The position numbers and the translations under genes were made by a program. A stretch of DNA of 64,000 nt. It comes from Streptomyces sp. CB02056 (GTDB taxonomy: Bacteria > Actinomycetota > Actinomycetes > Streptomycetales > Streptomycetaceae). Under the pieces are notes generated by a model, which was given only the letters and a program-made list of their open reading frames with translations, did no database searches and was not told where the DNA came from. This document shows, piece after piece, positions 1 to 8,230 of the stretch. The stretch's first letter is position 1; every line of letters starts with the position of its first letter. The stretch lies in the NCBI RefSeq assembly GCF_001905545.1, contig NZ_LIPD01000001.1, positions 519,561 to 583,560 on the forward strand, read 5' to 3'.

Positions 1-30
1 CCCGGGGCCCTTCGGCGTACCGGTGCGGCC

Positions 31-1824
31 CTACTTCCGGTACAGGGCCTCGATCTCGGCGGCGTAGTCCTTCAGCACGACGTTGCGCTTGAGCTTGAGC
101 GAGGGCGTCAGGTGGCCGCTCTCCTCGGAGAACTCGGTGTCCAGCAGGCGGAACTTCTTGACCGCCTCGGCGTGCGAGACGGCCGCGTTGCCGTCGTCCA
201 CCGCGCTCTGGAGGGCGGCCAGCAGGTCCGGGTCGGCGGCGAGGTCGGCGACGGTGGCGTCGGCGGGCTTGCCGTTGAGCTCCTTCCACTTCGGGAAGAA
301 GTCCGGGTCGACGGTGATCAGGCAGGCGATGAAGGGCTTGCGGTCGCCGACCACCATGACCTCGCCGACCAGGGCGTGGGCCCGGATCCGGTCCTCGATC
401 ACGGCCGGGGCGACGTTCTTGCCGCCGGCCGTGACGATGATCTCCTTCTTGCGGCCGGTGATCGTCAGGTAGCCCTCGGAGTCCAGCGAGCCGAGGTCCC
501 CGGTGGCGAACCAGCCGTCCTTGAAGGCCTCCGCGGTGGCCTGCGGGTTGTTCCAGTAGCCGGTGGAGATGTGCGGGCCCTTGAGGAGGACCTCGCCGTC
601 CTCGGCGATCCGGACGGAGCAGCCGGGCGTCGGCTGGCCGACCGTGCCGATCTTCGGCTTGGCGCACTCGTTGAAGGCGGTGGCGGCGCAGGTCTCCGTC
701 AGGCCGTAGCCCTCCAGGACGGTGAAGCCGATGCCGCGGTAGAAGTGGCCCAGGCGCTCGCCGAGCGGGGCGCCGCCGGAGATGGCGTGGGTGGCCCGGC
801 CGCCGAGCGCGGCGCGCAGCTTGCTGTAGACCAGCTTGTCGAAGACGGCGTGCTTGAGCCGCAGGACCAGGCCCGCGCCGCCCGCGTCCAGCGCCCGGCT
901 GTAGGCGATCGCGGTGTCGGCGGCCTTGTCGAAGATCTTGCCCTTGCCGTCGGCCTGGGCCTTGGCGCGGGCGGTGTTGTAGACCTTCTCGAACACTCTG
1001 GGCACGCCCAGGATCAGGGTCGGCTTGAAGGAGGCCAGCTCGGCGGTGACGTTCCGGACGTCGGAGACGTGGCCGAGCTTGATCGGCGCCATGATCGGGG
1101 CGATCTCGACGATCCGGGCGAACACGTGGGCCAGCGGCAGGAAGAGCAGCACGGAGCTCTCGCCGGTGTGGAACAGCGGGGCCAGGCGCTCGACCACGTT
1201 GCCGCACTCGGCCAGGAAGTTGCCGTGGGTCAGCTGGCAGCCCTTCGGGCGGCCGGTGGTGCCCGAGGTGTAGACGATGGTGGCGATGTCGTCGGGTCCG
1301 GCGGTCCGGCGGCGCTCGTGGACGGTCGCGTCCGGGACGTCCTGCCCGGCGGTGGCGAGCGCGGCGATCGCCCCGCCGTCGATCTGCCAGGTGTGCTCCA
1401 GCCCGGGCAGCCGGTCGCGGACCTCGGCGACCACCCCGACGTGCTGGTCGGTCTCGGTGATCACGGCGACCGCGCCGGAGTCGCCGAGGATCCACTCGAC
1501 CTGCTCGGCGGAGGAGGTCTCGTACACCGGCACGACGATCGCGCCGGCCGTCCAGATCGCGAAGTCCAGCAGCGTCCACTCGTAGCGGGTGCGGGACATG
1601 ACGGCCACCCGGTCGCCGGGCTCGATGCCCGCGGCGATCAGGCCCTTCGCGGCGGCGTGCACCTCGGCCAGGAACTGGACCGACGTCAACTCCTGCCAGT
1701 GGCCGTCCACCTTGCGGCTGAGCACGGCGACGTCCGGGTGCTCCTCGGCGTTCCGGTGCACCGGGTCGGCGAGGTTGCCGCCGCTCGGTACCTGGTAGAG
1801 GGCCGGAAGGCTGAAGTCGAGCAA
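31..1824 (-). CDS. Long-chain acyl-CoA synthetase (FadD15-like)
   Basis: This 597-residue AMP-dependent synthetase/ligase activates fatty acids with ATP and CoA for beta-oxidation or lipid synthesis. Visible motifs are the P-loop-like signature YTSGTTGRPKG near residue 190, the GYGLTE motif near 370, TGDLG near 440, and GRKKEIIVTAGGKNVAP near 460, which carries the hinge to the C-terminal lid. The length is normal for the long-chain (FadD15/FAA1) branch rather than the shorter 4-coumarate-ligase-like branch. The start is TTG at 1824, preceded by GAGGAG about 7 bases upstream. It is transcribed away from the SRPBCC gene, with 323 bases between them. Substrate chain length is inferred from family resemblance only. 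Confidence 0.93.
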   Translation of the reverse strand: MLDFSLPALYQVPSGGNLADPVHRNAEEHPDVAVLSRKVDGHWQELTSVQFLAEVHAAAKGLIAAGIEPGDRVAVMSRTRYEWTLLDFAIWTAGAIVVPVYETSSAEQVEWILGDSGAVAVITETDQHVGVVAEVRDRLPGLEHTWQIDGGAIAALATAGQDVPDATVHERRRTAGPDDIATIVYTSGTTGRPKGCQLTHGNFLAECGNVVERLAPLFHTGESSVLLFLPLAHVFARIVEIAPIMAPIKLGHVSDVRNVTAELASFKPTLILGVPRVFEKVYNTARAKAQADGKGKIFDKAADTAIAYSRALDAGGAGLVLRLKHAVFDKLVYSKLRAALGGRATHAISGGAPLGERLGHFYRGIGFTVLEGYGLTETCAATAFNECAKPKIGTVGQPTPGCSVRIAEDGEVLLKGPHISTGYWNNPQATAEAFKDGWFATGDLGSLDSEGYLTITGRKKEIIVTAGGKNVAPAVIEDRIRAHALVGEVMVVGDRKPFIACLITVDPDFFPKWKELNGKPADATVADLAADPDLLAALQSAVDDGNAAVSHAEAVKKFRLLDTEFSEESGHLTPSLKLKRNVVLKDYAAEIEALYRK

Positions 1825-2147
1825 GACTGCTCCTCGTTCGCGACGCTGCGGGACGGCAGGACGTTACTGCCCGGTAGGCAGCTTCGACCAGGGGGGTCGG
1901 CTCCGGTGTTCGAAGTGTCACACCCGGCCGGGTCCGACCTGGCCGTGACCGGGTCGTTCGAATGGCACCCTACGACAGCGCAGGGCGACCGGCCGGTAAC
2001 ATGCCCGCCCGCCCGGCGCCCGCCCGCACCTCGGCCGCCCCGCGCCGCCGCGCCGCCCACCGGGCGCGATAGCCTGCTCCGGGCGGACCGGGCCGAGCGC
2101 GCCCCGGCCGGACCGGCAGGCAGATGGACGAGGCGGAGGGCCATTCC
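1825..2147. other. Divergent intergenic region, acyl-CoA synthetase / SRPBCC
   Basis: These 323 bases must hold the promoters of both flanking genes. On the + strand there is a -10-like TAGCCT at 2070-2075. On the - strand there is a -10-like TAACGT at 1861-1866. Neither has a convincing -35 partner. I saw no small gene, repeat or riboswitch here. Confidence 0.4.
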
Positions 2148-2582
2148 ATGGCGGAGCACACCAGGTCGAGCATCACCATCGACGCGACCCCGGCCACGGT
2201 CATGGCGGTGATCGCCGACTTCGCCGCCTACCCGGCCTGGACCGGCGAGGTCAAGGAGATCGAGGTCCTCGGCACCGGCGAGGACGGCCGCGCCGCCGAG
2301 GTCCGGCTGCTGCTCGACGCCGGCGCCATCCGCGACGAGCACGTCCTCGCCTACACCTGGGACGGCGACCGCGAGGTCTCCTGGACCCTCGTCCGAAGCC
2401 AGATGCTCCGCTCGCTGGACGGCTCCTACACCCTCGCCCCGCTCGCCGGCGGCCGCACCGAGGTGACCTACCAGCTCGCCGTGGACGTCAAGATCCCGAT
2501 GCTCGGCATGATCAAGCGCAAGGCCGAGAAGGTCATCATCGACCGCGCCCTGGCCGGTCTGAAGAAGCGCGTCGAAGGCTGA
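2148..2582 (+). CDS. SRPBCC (START-like) family protein
   Basis: This is a 144-residue protein of the SRPBCC/polyketide-cyclase-like fold, a single ligand-binding domain with a deep hydrophobic pocket. The N-terminal strand with SSITIDATPATVMAVIADF, the central YPAWTGEVKEIEVL and the C-terminal amphipathic helix ending in LAGLKKRVEG are typical. An in-frame ATG lies 24 bases upstream, but the GGAGGG at about 2134 fits ATG 2148 best. The ligand is unknown. The ArsA-like gene starts 25 bases after its stop, so the two probably form an operon, and both are found together in related Streptomyces as I recall. Confidence 0.85.
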   Translation: MAEHTRSSITIDATPATVMAVIADFAAYPAWTGEVKEIEVLGTGEDGRAAEVRLLLDAGAIRDEHVLAYTWDGDREVSWTLVRSQMLRSLDGSYTLAPLAGGRTEVTYQLAVDVKIPMLGMIKRKAEKVIIDRALAGLKKRVEG

Positions 2583-2607
2583 CACGACCGAACGGGGGCC
2601 GGACGGC

Positions 2608-3780
2608 ATGACGGCGACACGCACCATCCTGGTCAGCGGCGACGCTGGCGCACCCACGGTGGCCGCCGCCACCGCCCTGCACGCCGCCCGGCGCGGCCAC
2701 CGCACCTGGCTGCTGGCCGCCGACGACCCGCACCGTGCCCTGGACTCCGCCCTCGGCACCCGGCTGGAGCCCGAACCGCTCCACCACGCACCGGGCCTGA
2801 CCGTCTCCCGGATCGACGAGCAGGCCGCCTTCCGCTACGCCGTCGGCGCGCTCACCGGCCGGCTCAAGCCCGCCCTCGACCTGCTCGGCGCCGAACAGCT
2901 CGACCCCGAGGAGCTCACCGCCCTCCCCGGCATCGCCCGGCTCGCCCTGCTGCGCGCCCTGCCCGCCGCCGACCAGGACGTCCTGGTCGTGCTCGCCCCG
3001 CCGCCCGCCGAGCTGATCGCCGCCCTCGCCCTGCCCGAACAGCTCGCCCGCTACCTGGACCGGCTCGTCCCCGAGCAGCGGCAGGCCGCCCGGGCGCTGC
3101 GCCCGCTGCTGGCCGGGCTGGCCGGCGTCCCGATGCCCGCCGACTGGCTGTACGAGGGGCGCACCAAGGCCGCCGCGGCACTGGCCGAGTCCCGCGCCGC
3201 GCTCACCGACCCCGGCACCAGCGTCCGGCTGGTCGTCCGGGCGGACGGCCACCCGTACACGGAGCTGCGCCGGATCCGGGCCGGGCTCGCCCTGCACGGG
3301 CACCGGCCGGACGCCGTGGTGGTGCACGGCGCGCTGCCCGCGGCCGCCGCCTCCTCGCCCGACCCGTGGCTGGCCGCCCTGGCCCGCCGCCGGCAGGAGG
3401 AGCTGACCGGGCTCGCCGCCGAGACCGACGCCCCGGTACTGGTCGCCGGCCTGGACGACGCCACCCTGGAGGCCGTCGCCGACCGGCTCTACGGCGACGG
3501 GGACGGGCCCGAGCGGCTCGCCCCCGAGCCCTGGCCGGTCGAGGACCGGCTCGCCGAGGAGGGCCTGCTGGTCTGGCACCTCGACCTGCCCGGCGCCGAC
3601 CGCTCCGAGCTGGACCTGGTCCGCCGGGGCGACGACCTGGTCGTCGGGGTCGGCACCCACCGCCGGGTGCTCACCCTGCCGTCCGCGCTGCGCCGCTGCA
3701 CGGTGGCCGGGGCGGGGCTGCACGACGGCGTGCTCTCGGTGCGGTTCGCGCCGGACCCGGCGCTCTGGCCCCGGGGCTGA
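2608..3780 (+). CDS. ArsA/GET3-like protein with degenerate P-loop
   Basis: This 390-residue protein resembles the anion-transporting ATPase ArsA/GET3 family of SIMIBI P-loop ATPases in layout. It has an N-terminal beta strand and loop (ILVSGDAGAPTVAAATAL, about residues 6-23), long central helices, and a C-terminal small beta domain (about 310-390) like the HSP20-like tail of actinobacterial ArsA proteins. The expected deviant Walker A (GKGGVGKT) reads GDAGAPTV: both lysines and the threonine are gone. It may therefore bind nucleotide poorly or not at all. The gene follows an SRPBCC gene and precedes a small helical protein. Client and function are unknown. Confidence 0.78.
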   Translation: MTATRTILVSGDAGAPTVAAATALHAARRGHRTWLLAADDPHRALDSALGTRLEPEPLHHAPGLTVSRIDEQAAFRYAVGALTGRLKPALDLLGAEQLDPEELTALPGIARLALLRALPAADQDVLVVLAPPPAELIAALALPEQLARYLDRLVPEQRQAARALRPLLAGLAGVPMPADWLYEGRTKAAAALAESRAALTDPGTSVRLVVRADGHPYTELRRIRAGLALHGHRPDAVVVHGALPAAAASSPDPWLAALARRRQEELTGLAAETDAPVLVAGLDDATLEAVADRLYGDGDGPERLAPEPWPVEDRLAEEGLLVWHLDLPGADRSELDLVRRGDDLVVGVGTHRRVLTLPSALRRCTVAGAGLHDGVLSVRFAPDPALWPRG

Positions 3781-3929
3781 CGGGGGTTCGGCGGGGGGAC
3801 CGGCGGGATTCGGTCGGGGCTCTGGCGGGCCCTGGACCGGGTTCGGCGGCTTTCCGGGCGGCCCGGCCGGTCGGGTAGCGTCGGGCCGGAGGGCCGCGGG
3901 GTGCGGCCACGGCTGAGGAGGCGCCCGCG

Positions 3930-4346
3930 ATGACCAGCACCGACGACCGCACCGAGCCCGGCGGCCGGCCGGACGGCGAGCAGGGCGGCCAGGGGCACCC
4001 GTTCGGCCCGGAGCTGGGCCCGCTGGTGGACGAGGTGCGCCGGTTCGCCGGTGCGCTCGGCGACAAGGCCCAGGAGGCGAGCGCCACCACCCTGATCACC
4101 CTCTCCGGGCTGGCCGACAAGCTGCGCACCCAGCAGCCAGAGGTCTACTCCCACCTCGCCGCCGCCGGCACCGGGCTGGCCGCCGCGGGCAGTGAGCTGC
4201 TGGCCGCCTACCGCGCCGCCGTGGCCGGGCACGAGAGCCGCTGGACCGCCGGGCAAGGCGCGCCGACGGAGAAGATCGACCTCGACGGCGACGGCGGCCG
4301 TGGCTCCGGCTTTGACGAGGCTGACGGGCCGTCCGCCAAGCAGTGA
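3930..4346 (+). CDS. Small conserved helical protein (DUF5304-like)
   Basis: This is a 138-residue, cytoplasmic, mostly alpha-helical protein. The first 30 and last 35 residues are charged and probably disordered; residues about 32-105 form the conserved helical core (LVDEVRRFAGALGDK ... YRAAVAGHE). I recognise it only as the small protein found just upstream of glkA in Streptomyces (DUF5304 from memory, not verified). The ATG at 3930 follows GAGGAGGCG. A -10-like TAGCGT lies at 3876-3881, so it may have its own promoter. No enzymatic motif is visible. In other streptomycetes the neighbour of glkA has been suspected of affecting glucose repression, but nothing here proves a link. Confidence 0.7.
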   Translation: MTSTDDRTEPGGRPDGEQGGQGHPFGPELGPLVDEVRRFAGALGDKAQEASATTLITLSGLADKLRTQQPEVYSHLAAAGTGLAAAGSELLAAYRAAVAGHESRWTAGQGAPTEKIDLDGDGGRGSGFDEADGPSAKQ

Positions 4347-4537
4347 AACCGTGACTTCCGGAGGGTGATCGCGCTGCTCTCGTACGTCACGAAGAAGGAG
4401 ATTAGATACGACTTTTGAAGCATCCCGGCCGCGTCGGCCCAGAGTTGTCTTCGGATAATGTATGCGAGGCTGTGTACGGGGGCCGGGTTGGGCGGTAGCG
4501 TTCCGTCCAGCGGAACGAGTGAATAGCTGAGGGACAC

Positions 4538-5482
4538 ATGGCTCTGACCATCGGCGTCGATGTCGGCGGGACCAAGATCGCGGCAGGCGTGGTCGACGAG
4601 GCGGGCGCGATCCTGGCCCGGACCAGGGTGCCCACCCCGGCCGACCCGCAGTGGGCGGTCGACGCCATCGCGCAGGCCGTGCGCGAGCTTAAGGAGGAGC
4701 ACCCCGACGTCACCGCGGTGGGCGTCGGCGCCCCCGGCTTCGTCGACAGCAACCGCTCCACGGTGATCTTCGCCCCCAACATCGACTGGGAGAACGAGCC
4801 GCTGCGCGGGCGGGTCGAGGAGCTCACCGGCCTGTCCACCGTCGTCGAGAACGACGCCAACTGCGCGGCCTGGGCCGAGTTCCGCTTCGGCGCGGCCGCC
4901 GACCACCAGGACATGGTGCTGATCACCGTCGGCACCGGCATCGGCGGCGGCATCGTCCTGGACGGCCGGCTGCACCGCGGCCGCTTCGGCGTGGCCGGCG
5001 AGATCGGCCACCTCAACATGGTCCCCGACGGCCTGACCTGCGGCTGCGGCGGCAAGGGCTGCTGGGAGCAGTACGGCTCCGGGCGCGCGCTGCGCCGCTA
5101 CGGCCGGGAGAAGGCCGCCGCCGACCCGCGGCGCGGCCACCGGATGCTGGAGCTCAACGACGGCGTGGCCGAGACCATCCGCGGCATCCACATCACCCAG
5201 GCCGCCGAGGAGGGCGACCCGCTCGCCCTGGAGTGCTACGCCGAGCTGTCCGACTGGCTGGGCCGCGGCATGGCCGACCTCGCCGCGCTGTTCGACCCGG
5301 CCGTCTTCGTGCTCGGCGGCGGCGTCTCCGACTCCGGCCGACTGCTGCTCGACCCGGTCGCCAAGGCCTTCGAGCACTACCTGACCGGCGGGGTGCACCG
5401 GCCGCGCGCCGAGGTCGTGCTGGCCTCGATGGGCTCCGCCGCCGGCATCGTCGGCGCGGCGGACCTCGCCCGCGTCCCGTAA
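4538..5482 (+). CDS. glkA: ROK-family glucokinase
   Basis: This 314-residue enzyme phosphorylates glucose with ATP. In Streptomyces it is also needed for carbon catabolite repression. The N-terminal phosphate-binding motif DVGGTKIAAGVVD (about residues 7-19), the ENDANCAAW segment with the catalytic Asp (near 105), GTGIGGGIV, and the ROK zinc site CGCGGKGCWE (about 167-176, preceded by EIGHLN) are all intact. The length matches the family. The ATG at 4538 follows GAGGGACAC. The upstream 191 bases are unusually AT-rich for this genome, include TTGTCT at 4445-4450 and are probably the promoter. Position after the small helical gene matches the conserved streptomycete order. Confidence 0.95.
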   Translation: MALTIGVDVGGTKIAAGVVDEAGAILARTRVPTPADPQWAVDAIAQAVRELKEEHPDVTAVGVGAPGFVDSNRSTVIFAPNIDWENEPLRGRVEELTGLSTVVENDANCAAWAEFRFGAAADHQDMVLITVGTGIGGGIVLDGRLHRGRFGVAGEIGHLNMVPDGLTCGCGGKGCWEQYGSGRALRRYGREKAAADPRRGHRMLELNDGVAETIRGIHITQAAEEGDPLALECYAELSDWLGRGMADLAALFDPAVFVLGGGVSDSGRLLLDPVAKAFEHYLTGGVHRPRAEVVLASMGSAAGIVGAADLARVP

Positions 5483-5616
5483 CCGCCGTACCCCTTCGAG
5501 CCCGCCGGCGGCGGTGCGACCGGGCCCCGACCGCTCCCGGACGCACCGCCGCCGTCGCACGTCCCGGCCCGGCCGCGTACGGTCGGAGCGTTCCGGTGAC
5601 CGCCCAGGGGAGGACC

Positions 5617-6447
5617 ATGAGCGCCGCGACCACGACCGCCGCCGCGACCACGACCGCCGAGGCCGGGCCCGGCGCCGCGACCGCCGTACGGGCCGAGCCG
5701 CTGCCGCCGCCCGGCCCGGGCCGGCTGCGCCTGCTCAGCTACAACATCCGCTCGCTGCGCGACGACCGGCGGGCGCTGGCCCGGGTGATCCGGGCCTGCG
5801 AGCCCGATCTGGTCTGCATTCAGGAGTCCCCGCGCTACTGGCGGCCCGAGGGCCAGGCCGCCTGGCTGGCCCGGAGCACCGGGACGGTCGTCCTGGCCGG
5901 CGGCGGCCGCACCGCCGCGGGCCCGCTGCTGCTCGGCCGGCCCGGCGCGGTGGAGCTGCTGGGGGTGCACGACCGGCTGCTGCCCAAGACCCGCGGCCTG
6001 CACGCCCGGGGCTTCGCCAGTGCGCTGCTGCGGCTGCCCGGCACGGCGCCGTTCACCGTCACCAGCTGCCACCTCAGCCTGGACCAGGAGGAGCGGTACG
6101 GGCAGTTCGAGCTGCTGCTCGACCAGCTCGGGATCGCCGAACTCGGCATCGTGGCAGGGGACTTCAACGAGCACCCGGACGGGCCGGGCTGGCGGCTGCT
6201 GGCCTCCCGGCTCCAGGACGGGTACCCGACCGCGCCCTGGGGAGGCGAGTTCACCTCCGTGCCGGAGCGCCCCTACCAGCGGATCGACGCCGTCTTCGCC
6301 ACGCCCGGGATCACCGTCCTCGGCTGCGGGGTGCCGCACGGGCTGCCCGGTGTCACCGAGGCCGACCTGCGGGCCGCGACCGACCACCTGCCGGTGCTCG
6401 CCGTCCTCGAACTGCCGGCCGACCGACCGGCCGACCGGACAGCGTGA
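5617..6447 (+). CDS. Endonuclease/exonuclease/phosphatase (EEP) family protein
   Basis: This 276-residue cytoplasmic protein has the EEP metallohydrolase fold. Diagnostic pieces are LLSYNIRSLRDD (Asn near residue 45), the metal-ligand Glu in LVCIQESPRYW, SCHLSL (His), GDFNEHPDG (Asp and Asn of the active site) and the terminal ATDHLPVLAVLEL (Asp-His pair). The reading frame is open further upstream, but ATG 5617 with GGGGAGG directly before it is the clear start; the first 35 residues are Ala/Thr-rich. Substrate (nucleic acid, phospholipid or inositol phosphate) cannot be told from sequence. It lies 134 bases after glkA on the same strand. Confidence 0.9.
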   Translation: MSAATTTAAATTTAEAGPGAATAVRAEPLPPPGPGRLRLLSYNIRSLRDDRRALARVIRACEPDLVCIQESPRYWRPEGQAAWLARSTGTVVLAGGGRTAAGPLLLGRPGAVELLGVHDRLLPKTRGLHARGFASALLRLPGTAPFTVTSCHLSLDQEERYGQFELLLDQLGIAELGIVAGDFNEHPDGPGWRLLASRLQDGYPTAPWGGEFTSVPERPYQRIDAVFATPGITVLGCGVPHGLPGVTEADLRAATDHLPVLAVLELPADRPADRTA

Positions 6448-6466
6448 CGGGCGGCCGGACGGACGG

Positions 6467-7243
6467 TTAGACGACGGCGCCGTGGTCCGGGTCCTCCGGC
6501 TCGTCCTCGTCACGGTCCTTCATCCGCGCGACCAGGGTGACGAAGCCGCCGAGGAAGGCGGTGATCCCCACCCAGGCGGGCCAGCCGGAGATCTCCCGCC
6601 AGACCACCGCGTCGACCAGCAGCAGCGCCGGGCCGCCGAGCACCGCCAGCCAGGCGAACTTGGCGGTCACGTCGGCGGGCGGCAGCGGCGGGGGCTCCGG
6701 CGGGACGAAGTGGCCCTCGTCGGTCTCCTCGGCCAGCTCGAAGTCGCGCGGGCCCGCGCCGCCCGCCGGCATCACCGGCCGGCCGGAGCGGGGGCGGGGC
6801 TGGGGGGCGAGGTCGGAGAGGTCGTCCTGGTCGCCGCGACCGCCGGGGCCGCCCTCCTTGTGGCCGCCCTTGAGCTCGTTCTGCGCCCGGAGGTTCTCGA
6901 CCTCGGGCCAGTTCGGGTTGTTGAGGTCGACCGGGTCGTCGAACTGGGCCACCAGGGCGGCGAAGATCGCGTCCTGCTCGGCCTGGCTGCGCTCGGGCGC
7001 GCGGCGCGGACGGCGTTCGGCGGCCTCCCCCGGGGCGCCCTCGGCGGTGTTCCCGGCGGAGCCCCCGGCGACGTCCTGGACGGGCGGGGGCGTCGGGGTG
7101 CCGTCCGGGCCGGTACGGTCCGTCGGCGCACCGCCCGGGGCGGCCGCGTTCGTCCCGCCGTCCTTGGTCGCGCCGTCCTCGCGGGGAGTCTCGTCCCCGC
7201 CGCCCGCCGTGCTGCTCTCGTGCACTTCCGGCCCTTCAGCCAT
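6467..7243 (-). CDS. Membrane protein with long acidic N-terminal region, unknown function
   Basis: This is a 258-residue protein. Residues 1-180 are Pro/Gly/Glu/Asp-rich and predicted disordered, with a conserved stretch EQDAIFAALVAQFDDPVDL near 110-130 followed by NWPEVENLRA. Two hydrophobic segments near residues 190-235 (FAWLAVLGGPALLLVDAVVW and WPAWVGITAFLGGFVTLVA) form a hairpin, with an acidic cytosolic tail. It overlaps the upstream esterase gene by 8 bases and is probably translationally coupled to it. I do not recognise a function. The pattern (long soluble arm plus two membrane spans) is common in streptomycete proteins of unknown role. Confidence 0.78.
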   Translation of the reverse strand: MAEGPEVHESSTAGGGDETPREDGATKDGGTNAAAPGGAPTDRTGPDGTPTPPPVQDVAGGSAGNTAEGAPGEAAERRPRRAPERSQAEQDAIFAALVAQFDDPVDLNNPNWPEVENLRAQNELKGGHKEGGPGGRGDQDDLSDLAPQPRPRSGRPVMPAGGAGPRDFELAEETDEGHFVPPEPPPLPPADVTAKFAWLAVLGGPALLLVDAVVWREISGWPAWVGITAFLGGFVTLVARMKDRDEDEPEDPDHGAVV

Positions 7244-8030
7244 GGTGATCGTCGGATTCGACCCGGGTGACGCCCGCCGCGTGCGCGGGAGCCAGCCGTC
7301 GGATGAAGTCCTGGCCGGCCGCGAATATTTCCGCCGCGTCGTGGTCCAGCGTCGCGACGTGGAAGCTGCGCTGGCACAGCCGCTCCGTCACGTCCGTCGA
7401 GGATATCCGGGCCAGCACCAGTTCCGAGTTGGCCGACGAGACGACGTGGTCCTGCGGGCTGTGGAAGAGCAGCACCGGCTGGGTCACCTCCGGCAGCAGC
7501 CGCTGGACCTCCCGCCACAGCAGGCTCAGCGACCAGGCGGCGTGCAGCGGGGTGCGGTCGTAGCCGACCTCGGTCACGCCGGCCCGGGCGATGTCGTTGG
7601 CGACCCCGGGCAGGCTGGGGACCAGGTGGCGCAGCACCGGCAGCAGCGCGCTCGCGGGGGTGTCCGAGCGCACCGACGGGTTGACCAGCACCAGGCCGGA
7701 GACCGTCGGCCCGTGCAGCGCCGCGAGCCGCAGCGCCAGCGCGCCGCCCATCGACAGCGCGCAGACGAAGACCTGCTCGCACTCCTCGGCGAGCGCCAGC
7801 AGCTCCCGCTCGACCTCGGCGTACCAGTCCTCCCAGCGGGTGAGCTGCATGTCCTGCCAGCGGGTGCCGTGCCCGGGCAGCAACGGCAGCGACACGGTGT
7901 GACCGGCCGCCGCCAGCTCGTCGGCCCACGGCCGCAGCGACTGCGGCGAGCCGGTGAAGCCGTGGCAGAGCAGCACCCCCACCGGTCCGCCGCGGTGGCG
8001 GTACGGCTCGGCACCGGGCAGCAACGGCAT
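7236..8030 (-). CDS. Alpha/beta hydrolase, carboxylesterase/monoacylglycerol lipase-like
   Basis: This 264-residue serine hydrolase resembles the Geobacillus Est30 carboxylesterase group. Motifs include the oxyanion-hole HGFTGSP (about residues 22-28), the nucleophile elbow CALSMGG (Ala instead of the usual first Gly of GxSxG), the acid in FHSPQDHVV and the catalytic His in ATLDHDAAEIF near the C terminus. The frame extends 33 codons further upstream, but ATG 8030 has AAGGAG six bases before it and starts the conserved fold. The next gene overlaps its 3' end by 8 bases. The acyltransferase gene diverges from it, 200 bases away. Confidence 0.9.
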   Translation of the reverse strand: MPLLPGAEPYRHRGGPVGVLLCHGFTGSPQSLRPWADELAAAGHTVSLPLLPGHGTRWQDMQLTRWEDWYAEVERELLALAEECEQVFVCALSMGGALALRLAALHGPTVSGLVLVNPSVRSDTPASALLPVLRHLVPSLPGVANDIARAGVTEVGYDRTPLHAAWSLSLLWREVQRLLPEVTQPVLLFHSPQDHVVSSANSELVLARISSTDVTERLCQRSFHVATLDHDAAEIFAAGQDFIRRLAPAHAAGVTRVESDDHHG

Positions 8031-8230
8031 GGCGGACTCCTTCGCGGGCGGGTGGCGCTGGGGGAGGGGACGCTGGAGGGGAGGTGCTGCGAATTCGCAT
8101 CGTCCCACGCTCCGCGCCGGGTCGTACACCCCCTACGAGCAGGCCGGGTACGGCCGCTACGGCGGGGCCGGGCACAGCGGGCGGCCGCGGGGCATTAGGA
8201 TCGACCGGTCCGCATAACAGGAGGCCCGGG

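Noticed and set aside
112..2211. Very long + strand open frame (699 codons) opposite the acyl-CoA synthetase gene
   Set aside because: It is antisense to a gene with clear motifs; its composition is Gly/Arg/Ala/Asp-biased, as expected from third-position GC bias.
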